Source: Candidatus Omnitrophota bacterium
GTDB lineage: Bacteria; Omnitrophota; Omnitrophia; Omnitrophales; JACROU01
Reading direction: 5' to 3'
Length of the DNA stretch: 6,998 nucleotides
Assembly: GCA_016206875.1 (NCBI GenBank)
Contig: JACQQR010000201.1
Span: forward strand, 1-6,998
The position numbers and the translations under genes were made by a program. Each line of letters opens with the position of its first letter. Within the stretch, counting starts at the first letter, position 1. Below the pieces are notes generated by a model. The model was not told the origin of the DNA and did not search any database. It worked only from the letters and a program-made list of their open reading frames with translations. Shown here in pieces: positions 1-5,132 of the stretch.

Positions 1-24
1 CTCGTAGAGGGAGAGAGATTAAGG

Positions 25-44
25 CCTGCCTGCCGGCAGGCAGG
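25..44. repeat. Small 20-bp palindrome nested in repeat copy A
   Basis: CCTGCCTGCCGGCAGGCAGG is a perfect 20-bp palindrome. It sits between GATTAAGG and GTGAG, which are adjacent in the homologous repeat at 5026-5126 read on the other strand. It therefore looks like a discrete insertion into the host repeat. A near copy lies at 77-97. Confidence 0.75.
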
Positions 45-55
45 GTGAGAGTGGG

Positions 56-1141
56 TCACTGCCGGGCAACCCTCACCCTGCCTGCCGGTAGGCAAGGCCC
101 TTCCCCTTTTCCGCCAATGGCGGACCCGCCGAGGCGGGCAGGGAGAGGGGCATCCCATTTCAAATATTGCTCATACCAGTTAAAAGTCAGTTGTAATCCT
201 TCCTCCAAAGAAACCGAAGGCCGCCAGGAAAGTTTTTCTGAGGCCTTTTTTGAGTCCAGCCATTGGGCATCAATTTCCCGTGCTGCCTTGGATGTCCCCT
301 GAATATCGGGTTTGAGATTTTTACGGCCTGATACTTCCAAGAGCAACCTGACCAAATCCAGTACGCTCACGGGCCGGCTGGTCCCAAAGTTAAATGCCTC
401 TCCGTAAAACTTCCCTTCGGCAAGCGCATCGGCAAGCCCGAGGTAACCCGAAACAGCATCGGAAACGTAGAGGTAATCACGAAGATGCGATCCATCGCTG
501 CGAATCACGGGATCCTTCCCATCTACAATCATTTGAATCGAACCCGGAATAATGCGGGAAAAATTAAAATCCCCGCCGCCATACAAATTTCCACACCGGG
601 TGATGCCCACCGGCAGGCCGTACGACAGGCCGTAGGACTGGGCGATTAAATCCGCGCAAGATTTTGAAACATCATAAGGAAAGCGGCCGGCCAGGGCCGT
701 GGTTTCATCATACGGTGCGGGGTGCATCCCGTACGCTTTATCGCTGGAGGCCACCACAATGGCTTTTAATTTTCCGTATCGGCGCGCGGCTTCCAATAAA
801 TTCCATGTGCCCCGAATATTAGATTCAAAAGTTGCCACGGGGGAATCATTGGCCACGCCCACAATGGTTTGCGCGGCCAAGTGAAAGCAAAAATCAATAC
901 TATAGTCGGCAAGAATTCTTTCTAGCTGGGCTTGCTCAGATAAATCGCCATGCACACGGATGATTTTTTCCCAATCTCCGCTGCATTTGAGGGCAGAATC
1001 CAGCACTTCATCACGGACTAGGGCAACGACGCGCGCGCCGCCTGCCACCAGGGCACCGGTGAGATTGGAACCCAAAAGCCCGGTAGCTCCGGTAACTAAA
1101 ACTGCCCGGTTTTTCCAATGAGCCAAAGAATTCTTGGACAT
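56..1141 (-). CDS. rfbG: SDR-family sugar-nucleotide 4,6-dehydratase, CDP-glucose 4,6-dehydratase-like, repeat-extended C-terminus
   Basis: This extended short-chain dehydrogenase probably converts CDP-glucose to CDP-4-keto-6-deoxyglucose using bound NAD. The Rossmann motif TGATGLLG is at residues 17-24, HLAAQT at 87-92, the dehydratase site SSDKAYG at 132-138 and the catalytic pair Y156-x3-K160. The Asp-Lys pair in SSDK is what I remember from RfbG, where dTDP-glucose and GDP-mannose dehydratases have Asp-Glu. ITRCGNLYGGGDFNFSRIIPG and the RDYLYVSDA segment also fit RfbG. Pairing with RfbF supports it strongly, though a GDP-sugar dehydratase acting on GDP-heptose cannot be excluded. I prefer the ATG at 1141, 2 nt after the rfbF stop, over an in-frame ATG at 1162 inside rfbF. 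The domain ends near residue 330. The last 31 residues (APLPARLGGS... to CLPAGRVRVARQ) are translated from the nested repeat at the left of the window. Confidence 0.82.
   Translation of the reverse strand: MSKNSLAHWKNRAVLVTGATGLLGSNLTGALVAGGARVVALVRDEVLDSALKCSGDWEKIIRVHGDLSEQAQLERILADYSIDFCFHLAAQTIVGVANDSPVATFESNIRGTWNLLEAARRYGKLKAIVVASSDKAYGMHPAPYDETTALAGRFPYDVSKSCADLIAQSYGLSYGLPVGITRCGNLYGGGDFNFSRIIPGSIQMIVDGKDPVIRSDGSHLRDYLYVSDAVSGYLGLADALAEGKFYGEAFNFGTSRPVSVLDLVRLLLEVSGRKNLKPDIQGTSKAAREIDAQWLDSKKASEKLSWRPSVSLEEGLQLTFNWYEQYLKWDAPLPARLGGSAIGGKGEGPCLPAGRVRVARQ
77..97. repeat. Second small palindrome nested in repeat copy A (near copy of 25-44)
   Basis: CCTGCCTGCCGGTAGGC is followed by AAGG. 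It differs from the element at 25-44 by one substitution and one added A. It interrupts the host repeat between CACCCT and GCCCT, which are separated by a single A in the copy at 5026-5126. Read on the minus strand it encodes the CLPAGR peptide at the end of the dehydratase. Confidence 0.7.
111..139. repeat. Small double-hairpin element (about 29 bp) at a hairpin apex, copy 1
   Basis: Two short hairpins stand in tandem: CCGCC-AAT-GGCGG, then CCGCC-GAG-GCGGGC-like arms. The element is preceded by TTTT and lies in the loop between CCCTTCCCCTTTT and AGGGAGAGGGG, that is at the apex of the host hairpin. Related elements are at 2004-2031 and 2091-2118. All three share the order CCGCC, GGCGGA, a second GCC arm and its complement. 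Confidence 0.72.
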
Positions 1142-1143
1142 AA

Positions 1144-1956
1144 TTATTCCCAAAGCTTCCATTCCGCTTTTTTTTCATTCCATAGCTGATTCAAACATTC
1201 CACATCTTTGAATGTGTCCATACATTGCCAAAAATCGTTGTGGGGATAAATCGAAAGCTGCTCGGCTGCGGCCAAACGCTTGAGCGGCTCTTGCTCTAAA
1301 ATGGAATCCTGCTTCAAATAATTGAAAATTTCCTCCTGAAGCACAAAAAAACCGCCGTTAACCCAGGAATCTAGCCGCGGCTTTTCTTTAAAACCTACGG
1401 CCTTCCCTTCCGCGGCCACTTCAATGATGCCAAACTGAGATTGAGGTCGTACGCCCGTTAACGTAGCGATGGTTTTTTGCTTGCGATGAAAATCCAGAAG
1501 CGCGTGAATATTCACATTGCCCACCCCGTCTCCGTAGGTGAGAAGAAACGGATTGGTATCGATATAAGGGCGTGCCGCCAAGACGCGCCCGCCGGTCATC
1601 GTGTGTAACCCCGTGTCCACCAGCGTGATTTTCCAATGGCTTTCATCATGCGAGCCGTGAAACTGAATCTTTCCGGGGGCGTCTAGCTGGATAGTGAAAT
1701 CATTATTACGAATCATGTAATGAAGAAAATATTCTTTGATCATGTGCCCTTTATGCCCCAGGCAGAGCACAAAATCATTCAATCCGTAATGGGAGAAAAT
1801 CTTCATCACATGCCAAAGAATCGGGCGTCCGCCCACTTCCACGAGCGGTTTGGGCCGGAAATCAGTTTCTTCGCGCAGCCGGGTGCCCGCCCCGCCGCAG
1901 AGAATGACGACTTTTAAATTTGATTGCGGCAAATGATTATTGAAGGGTTTTTTCAT
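1144..1956 (-). CDS. rfbF: Glucose-1-phosphate cytidylyltransferase (RfbF-like)
   Basis: This 270-residue enzyme is predicted to join CTP and alpha-D-glucose 1-phosphate to CDP-glucose plus pyrophosphate, the entry step to CDP-linked deoxysugars. The family signature is clear: VVILCGGAGTRLREET (16-31), RPKPLVEVGGRPILWH (34-49) with Lys36, and LLTYGDGVGNV with the metal-binding Asp143. QSQFGIIEV, WVNGGFFVL, SILEQEPLKRLA and DFWQCMDT follow. The spacing and the WQCMDT motif are characteristic of RfbF and separate it from RmlA and GalU. I start at the ATG at 1956 because AAAGGTG lies 5 nt upstream. An in-frame ATG at 1983 would add nine residues reaching to the edge of the repeat. Even so, the N-terminus is about a dozen residues longer than usual. 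The next gene begins 2 nt after the stop and encodes the dehydratase expected to use its product. Confidence 0.92.
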   Translation of the reverse strand: MKKPFNNHLPQSNLKVVILCGGAGTRLREETDFRPKPLVEVGGRPILWHVMKIFSHYGLNDFVLCLGHKGHMIKEYFLHYMIRNNDFTIQLDAPGKIQFHGSHDESHWKITLVDTGLHTMTGGRVLAARPYIDTNPFLLTYGDGVGNVNIHALLDFHRKQKTIATLTGVRPQSQFGIIEVAAEGKAVGFKEKPRLDSWVNGGFFVLQEEIFNYLKQDSILEQEPLKRLAAAEQLSIYPHNDFWQCMDTFKDVECLNQLWNEKKAEWKLWE

Positions 1957-1961
1957 AATTA

Positions 1962-1968
1962 CACCTTT
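1962..1968 (-). promoter_or_regulatory. Shine-Dalgarno that fixes the rfbF start
   Basis: AAAGGTG on the minus strand lies 5 nt before the ATG at 1956. This favours that start over the in-frame ATG at 1983, which lies almost at the edge of the repeat and has no comparable site at proper spacing. Confidence 0.6.
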
Positions 1969-2003
1969 GATTATCTCCTGCATCTGTCATCCCGGTAGGC
2001 TTT

Positions 2004-2031
2004 CCGCCGAAGGCGGATCCGCCTCTGGCGG
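2004..2031. repeat. Small double-hairpin element, copy 2, nested at a hairpin apex
   Basis: CCGCC-GAA-GGCGG is followed by ATCCGCC-TCT-GGCGG. The element is preceded by CTTT and sits where a simple repeat of this family would have a short loop between CCCGG and CCGGG. Sequence and structure match the elements at 111-139 and 2091-2118. Confidence 0.72.
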
Positions 2032-2069
2032 AGACCCGGGATCCAGGGTCACTACTCGTAAGATTGCAT

Positions 2070-2819
2070 TTACCCTGGATCCCGGCTTTTCCGCCCCGGC
2101 GGACCAGCCGAGGCTGGCGCCGGGATGACAACCGCAAACCCGACGATTCGCACCCGGATCATGTTCCAAATAAATTCAACAATGGTTTTCCAATTTACGT
2201 TGGAAGAGCCGCCCTCGCGCTTATAAAATTTTGTTTTCACTTCCCCAATTTTACATCCCTTACGCACAGCCTTGATCATGACCTCCGCATCCAAAAACCA
2301 GCCTTTCGATTCCAAATAAAGCGCCTCGTACAGGGAACGGGTAAATAGCTTCGGGAGGCCGTTGACATCATGGGTTTTAGTGCCAAACATCAAATCACTC
2401 AAGCGATTAAACACCCAGGAAATGAAGGCCCGCAGCGGCCCGTCCCCTCGAACGATACGATCCACTTTACACAAATCAAAGCCGCCGCTTTGAAGCATTT
2501 CGTAGCAATTCACAATTTCATCGGGCTCGGTTTGGCCGTCGCCGCACTGGATGCAAAGCACTTGCCCCGCGGCGAGCTTAAGCCCTTGCTGAATGCCCCA
2601 ACCCATTCCCTGGTTTACCGGAACACAAACGACGTGCACACGGGAATTTTGCGCCCGAAGCCGGGTCAAAATTTCTCCGGTTTTATCGCGCGATCCGTTG
2701 TCCACGGCCATAATTTCATAGATCTCAAGCGCGCGGCGCTTAAACGCCTGCTCAATGCCGCTAATGACCCGCTCCACATTGGCTTCTTCATTATAAAAAG
2801 GAATAACTACGGAAAGCAT
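2070..2819 (-). CDS. Family 2 glycosyltransferase (DPM1-like), repeat-truncated or extended C-terminus
   Basis: This GT-A fold glycosyltransferase probably moves a sugar from a nucleotide donor to a lipid carrier or a growing glycan at the inner face of the membrane. The N-terminus SVVIPFYNEE (3-12) and VDNGSRDKT (39-47) form the nucleotide-binding half. GDGQTEPDEI (93-102) sits where the DxD metal motif belongs, but the first acidic position reads Cys92 (CGDGQ where DGDGQ would be usual). The KGWFLDAEVMIKA segment and the R-EGGSS stretch near residues 206-210 are typical of polyprenyl-phosphate sugar transferases. No membrane helices are evident, so association with the membrane would be peripheral. 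The ATG at 2819 has GGAG 6 nt upstream. Residues 231-249 (VIPAPASAGPPG...) are encoded by the repeat at 1986-2129, whose centre supplies the TAA stop. Whether the original gene ended earlier or was truncated is unclear. Donor and acceptor are unknown. Confidence 0.82.
   Translation of the reverse strand: MLSVVIPFYNEEANVERVISGIEQAFKRRALEIYEIMAVDNGSRDKTGEILTRLRAQNSRVHVVCVPVNQGMGWGIQQGLKLAAGQVLCIQCGDGQTEPDEIVNCYEMLQSGGFDLCKVDRIVRGDGPLRAFISWVFNRLSDLMFGTKTHDVNGLPKLFTRSLYEALYLESKGWFLDAEVMIKAVRKGCKIGEVKTKFYKREGGSSNVNWKTIVEFIWNMIRVRIVGFAVVIPAPASAGPPGRKSRDPG
2091..2118. repeat. Small double-hairpin element, copy 3, nested at a hairpin apex
   Basis: CCGCC-CC-GGCGG is followed by ACCAGCC-GAG-GCTGGC. 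The element is preceded by TTTT and occupies the apex of the right hairpin of the host repeat, between CCCGGC and GCCGGGATGAC. The second stem shows paired changes (AGCC with GGCT) relative to the copies at 111 and 2004, which supports selection on the hairpin or its origin as a folded element. Confidence 0.72.
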
Positions 2820-2822
2820 CGA

Positions 2823-3527
2823 TTACTCCGTTTGCTTGTCATTCCCGCGAAAGCGGGAATCTAGTGACTTTTTTATTATGCTAACAGCAAAGTCACTGGA
2901 CCCCCGCCTTCGCGGGGGTGACAAATGAGCCAAAATCAAATCTACCGCTTCGTACAAATCCCCTGCTACCTCATGCGGTTTGATGCCCTTGCGGGCCAAG
3001 AGAGCGCATACATCACATTTATGACGCCCCAAAAGAATGGTGGTAAGCCCCCGGCCCAGGCCGGCCTGAATATCAAAAATGCTGTCGCCTACCAAATACG
3101 ATTTTTTTAAATCTACCCGATGCGCTTTCGCGGCCTGGTCTAAAAGTCCGGACTTAGGTTTTCGGCACAAACAAATTTTCTTGTACTTCCCTTTGCCTTT
3201 TTGGGGGTGATGGAAGCAATAGAAAATGCCGTCCAGCCTGGCGCCTTTGCGGGCCAGCATCGCTTTCATTTTGGCGTCGATTGCAGCAAGCGTTCGTAGA
3301 CTAAAATGCCCCATGCCTACGCCCGGTTGATTAGAAACTACAAATACCGGAAAGCCGGCTTTATTTAATTTCCGGATCGCCCGAGCTGCTTTCGGAAGCA
3401 AACGGAAATGACGCGGATGAAAAGGCGTTTCCAGCACTCCGGCGTCTTCAAAGAACAGGATTTCATTAATAACGCCGTCACGGTCCAAAAAAACTGCTTT
3501 GCCGTCACCCAAACTTTTTTTCTTCAA
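2823..3527 (-). CDS. gmhB: HAD-IIIA phosphatase, D-glycero-D-manno-heptose 1,7-bisphosphate 7-phosphatase (GmhB-like), repeat-extended C-terminus
   Basis: This HAD phosphatase is predicted to remove the 7-phosphate from heptose 1,7-bisphosphate, between HddA and HddC. The nucleophile motif FLDRDGVIN gives Asp15 and Asp17, motif II is VSNQPG (64-69), the KP motif is CRKPKSG (121-127) and motif IV is GDSIFD (147-152). The GmhB zinc loop is present as C104-x-H106 and C119-x-C121. The start is TTG at 3527, overlapping the hddC stop. No ATG lies upstream of the essential DRDG motif, so TTG is required; a second TTG at 3512 is the only other option. Relatives are usually 175-195 residues. Here the domain ends near residue 202 and a tail to 234, including SSDF and LDSRFRGND, is encoded by the hairpin repeat at 2838-2922. 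The tail is unlikely to belong to the fold. The glycosyltransferase starts 3 nt after its stop. Confidence 0.85.
   Translation of the reverse strand: MKKKSLGDGKAVFLDRDGVINEILFFEDAGVLETPFHPRHFRLLPKAARAIRKLNKAGFPVFVVSNQPGVGMGHFSLRTLAAIDAKMKAMLARKGARLDGIFYCFHHPQKGKGKYKKICLCRKPKSGLLDQAAKAHRVDLKKSYLVGDSIFDIQAGLGRGLTTILLGRHKCDVCALLARKGIKPHEVAGDLYEAVDLILAHLSPPRRRGSSDFAVSIIKKSLDSRFRGNDKQTE
2838..2922. repeat. 85-bp double-hairpin repeat (LDSRFRGND family), copy 1, inside the 3' end of gmhB
   Basis: The left arm starts GTCATTCCCGCGAAAGCGGG. The right arm, read on the other strand, starts GTCACCCCCGCGAAGGCGGG. Both arms end in CAGTGACTTT or TAGTGACTTT and flank a 17-bp spacer. The arms differ mainly by paired TT/AA to CC/GG changes within the stem. 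Read on the minus strand it encodes the PPRRRG-SSDF-KKSLDSRFRGND tail of the phosphatase without a stop codon. Confidence 0.88.
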
Positions 3528-4222
3528 TTAAAACCCATCTCTAAAATACGCCGGGCCTCTTCCAGCTTCTCCGGATGTCCGATGTCCAGAGGATAATCGC
3601 GCACCGGAAAAACACCCACTATTTCGTTCTCCACGAAATGCGGCATTACATCCTTTTCCAGAGAAAATATTTCGCGGTTCGGAAAATATTTGGATACTGA
3701 TTTTCGAAATATTTTAATTCCCGCGTCCAGGCCGTTTTTCCCTGCCGGGTTCTCATAATTGTAGGACAAAACCCGATTCCCCTGAATCGCCGTGTTCGCG
3801 CTGTACGCGGAATTCGACCCTGAAATTATAGTCATTAAACCCGCCCACTCGGGATGCCGGGCAAACGTATTTAAAATTTGTTGGCAGGAAACATCTAAAA
3901 TCGTATCGCCATTAGAAAGAACGAATTCATTTTCTAATAAAGGCAGGGCCTCTTTTAACGCGCCTCCGGTTCCTTTCGGAGGATGTTCCACTGAATATTG
4001 AATCCGGCACTTCCACCGGGAGCCATCGCCAAAATAATCTTGAACTTGCTCCCCGTAAAAACCGACTGCCAATACAAAATTTCGCACGTCGCAGGCAATC
4101 CATCGTTTGAGCAAATGCTCTAAAAACGGAAGCCCGGCCACTTGAATCATGCATTTTTGCCGGTCACGCGTTTTCTCGCCCAACCGCGTACCCAACCCGC
4201 CCGCCAAAATTACGGCCTGCAT
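3524..4222 (-). CDS. hddC: Nucleotidyltransferase, D-glycero-alpha-D-manno-heptose 1-phosphate guanylyltransferase (HddC-like)
   Basis: This 232-residue NTP_transferase-fold protein should transfer GMP from GTP to D-glycero-alpha-D-manno-heptose 1-phosphate, giving GDP-heptose and pyrophosphate. The N-terminal signature AVILAGGLGTRL is at residues 3-14. The sugar-phosphate-side lysine is Lys23 in RQKCM, where most relatives have PKPM. GTGGALKEAL is at 84-93, the metal-binding Asp106 is in LSNGDT, and LDIGHPEKLEEA is at 212-223. The length suits HddC and short mannose-1-phosphate guanylyltransferases, with no acyltransferase or LbetaH tail. The base specificity (GTP rather than CTP or TTP) is inferred from the neighbouring kinase and phosphatase. 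ATG at 4222 has AGGA 7 nt upstream. The stop codon overlaps the TTG start of the phosphatase gene by 4 nt (TTGA), so the two are coupled. Confidence 0.8.
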   Translation of the reverse strand: MQAVILAGGLGTRLGEKTRDRQKCMIQVAGLPFLEHLLKRWIACDVRNFVLAVGFYGEQVQDYFGDGSRWKCRIQYSVEHPPKGTGGALKEALPLLENEFVLSNGDTILDVSCQQILNTFARHPEWAGLMTIISGSNSAYSANTAIQGNRVLSYNYENPAGKNGLDAGIKIFRKSVSKYFPNREIFSLEKDVMPHFVENEIVGVFPVRDYPLDIGHPEKLEEARRILEMGFN

Positions 4223-4266
4223 ATTAGTATCCTGTTTCCTACTCTTTGTCGTCCCGGCGATTACTT

Positions 4267-4351
4267 GTCATTCCCGCGAAAGCGGGAATCCAGCGACTTT
4301 GCCTTTGGCGTAATGAAAAAGTCCCTGGATTCCCGCTTTCGCGGGAATGAC
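4267..4351. repeat. 85-bp double-hairpin repeat (LDSRFRGND family), copy 2, between tal and hddC
   Basis: GTCATTCCCGC and GCGGGAATGAC form the ends, with 34-bp arms differing at a single position and a 17-bp spacer. It is exactly as long as the copy at 2838-2922. Its spacer aligns to that copy only when reverse-complemented, so the two are inserted in opposite orientations. It starts 2 nt beyond the tal stop codon. A short GTCGTCCCGGCGA stretch at 4248-4260 may be a degraded arm of another copy. The remaining gap to hddC holds only its ribosome binding site. Confidence 0.9.
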
Positions 4352-4353
4352 AA

Positions 4354-5007
4354 CTACACCGGCTGCTTGATTTTGTTCCAGGCCTCTAAAAATTCGTTGA
4401 TGGTTTTATCGGTTTGAGGGTGATGCGCCATTTCCCGGAAAAATTTGTACGGCACAGTGGTAATATGCGTACCCGCCTCCGCCGCCTGGTTAATATGCTG
4501 GAGATGACGTATGCTGCCCACGATGATTTTGGTTTTGTAGCCGGCGCGGTCATAGAGCGAACGGGTTTGACGAATCACTTCCGAGTAATCACTTCCGATA
4601 TCTCCGATACGGGCCAGGAAAATACTGGCATAGGTGGCCCCCACGCAAGCCGCCAGCAAAGCCTGGTTGACGGACATAATTGCGGTTACGTTGGTTTTGA
4701 TATTTTTCTCACCCAGCACCTTGGCCGCCCGAAGGCCACCGGCATTCATCGGCACCTTCACCACAATGTGAGAGCTCCATGAGGCATACAGCATGGCCTC
4801 CGAAACCATCTCTTCGAAATCGTTGGTGGTCACTTCCACGCTCAAGGGACCCGGTAGCACCTTCAAAATTTCCATGACCCGTGTTTTCAAATCCACGCCC
4901 TCTTCACTTGAAAAAATTTTAGGGTTGGTGGTGACGCCGCGAATCACACCCCAGCCGGCAATTTCTTTGATCTCGTCCAAATTTGCCGTGTCGATAAACA
5001 AGTCCAT
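4354..5007 (-). CDS. tal: Transaldolase, small TalC/FSA-type
   Basis: This 217-residue class I aldolase has the length of the small transaldolase and fructose-6-phosphate aldolase subfamily (about 215-220 residues). It opens with MDLFIDTANLDEIKE and has the family motif GVTTNPKIF (24-32). VVKVPM places the Schiff-base lysine at Lys84, and NVTAIMSVNQALLAACVGA followed by the ARIGDIG segment lies in the middle. The expected reaction moves a dihydroxyacetone unit from fructose 6-phosphate to erythrose 4-phosphate, giving sedoheptulose 7-phosphate plus glyceraldehyde 3-phosphate. Placement directly after the GmhA-like isomerase gene suggests that its job here is to feed heptose synthesis, not general pentose metabolism. 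The ATG at 5007 has GGAG 7 nt upstream. A hairpin repeat fills the gap before the gene, and another begins 2 nt after its stop. Transaldolase versus fructose-6-phosphate aldolase activity cannot be settled by eye. Confidence 0.88.
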   Translation of the reverse strand: MDLFIDTANLDEIKEIAGWGVIRGVTTNPKIFSSEEGVDLKTRVMEILKVLPGPLSVEVTTNDFEEMVSEAMLYASWSSHIVVKVPMNAGGLRAAKVLGEKNIKTNVTAIMSVNQALLAACVGATYASIFLARIGDIGSDYSEVIRQTRSLYDRAGYKTKIIVGSIRHLQHINQAAEAGTHITTVPYKFFREMAHHPQTDKTINEFLEAWNKIKQPV

Positions 5008-5025
5008 GATGGTTCTCCCAGTTAG

Positions 5026-5126
5026 TTTCCCCTCTCCCTTTGAAGGGAGAGGGCTAGGGTGAGGGTTGACGTCGCTACTTCACCCTCACCCTTAATCCCT
5101 CTCCCTCTTTTGAGGGAGAGGGGAAA
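5026..5126. repeat. Large hairpin repeat, CCCTCTCCC/GGGAGAGGG family, copy B, between gmhA and tal
   Basis: The outer arms are TTTCCCCTCTCCCT (5026-5039) and AGGGAGAGGGGAAA (5113-5126). Each end also folds locally: CCTCTCCCTT with AAGGGAGAGG on the left, and CCCTCTCCCTC with GAGGGAGAGGG on the right. The inner pair is GGGTGAGGGT (5057-5066) and ACCCTCACCC (5082-5091), around a short spacer. It fills most of the 125-nt gap between gmhA and tal and has no nested inserts, so it serves as the empty-site comparison for copy A at 1-150. Confidence 0.88.
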
Positions 5127-5132
5127 AAATCC

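Larger units (their letters stand above)
1..150. repeat. Large hairpin repeat, CCCTCTCCC/GGGAGAGGG family, copy A, carrying three nested palindromes and cut by the window edge
   Basis: This is homologous, in opposite orientation, to the repeat at 5026-5126. Shared blocks in order are GAGGGAGAG, GATTAAGG, GTGAG, CAACCCTCACCCT, GCCCT and AGGGAGAGGGG. Against that copy it has three extra GC-rich pieces, at 25-44, at 77-97 and in the apex of the right hairpin at about 111-139. Its outer left arm lies partly beyond position 1. The 3' end of the dehydratase gene is read through it. Confidence 0.8.
1986..2129. repeat. Large hairpin repeat with GTCATCCCGG ends, carrying two nested double-hairpin elements
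   Basis: The outer ends are GTCATCCCGG (1986-1995) and CCGGGATGAC (2120-2129). The inner arms are CCCGGGATCCAGGGT (2035-2049) and ACCCTGGATCCCGG (2072-2085). This is the layout of the 85-bp repeats at 2838 and 4267, with two end hairpins and a short spacer, but with a different spacer. The apex of each end hairpin is opened by an insert of about 28 bp. The element fills the glycosyltransferase-rfbF junction and supplies the last 19 codons and the stop of the glycosyltransferase. Confidence 0.82.

Noticed and set aside
1..150. Possible CRISPR array or tandem repeat from the recurring GCCTGCC and GGCAGGC units
   Set aside because: Units are palindromic, of unequal spacing and without unique spacers. 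Comparison with 5026-5126 explains them as inserts in a hairpin repeat.
1986..2129. Insertion sequence with terminal inverted repeats
   Set aside because: It is only 144 bp, with no transposase frame and no clear target duplication. At most it is a non-autonomous element.
2370..2864. Open frame of 164 codons on the plus strand
   Set aside because: It lies wholly antisense to the glycosyltransferase and phosphatase genes, has no recognisable domain, and ends in the repeat-encoded VIPAKAGI peptide. It is a shadow frame.
4142..4417. Plus-strand frame containing FPRKRESSDF and LDSRFRGND
   Set aside because: The convincing peptide comes from the 85-bp repeat, which is open in this frame in many genomes. 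The flanks are antisense to hddC and tal.
5026..5126. Rho-independent terminator between gmhA and tal
   Set aside because: The stems are long, but no T run follows on the minus strand, and the downstream genes belong to the same pathway. It fits a dispersed repeat better.
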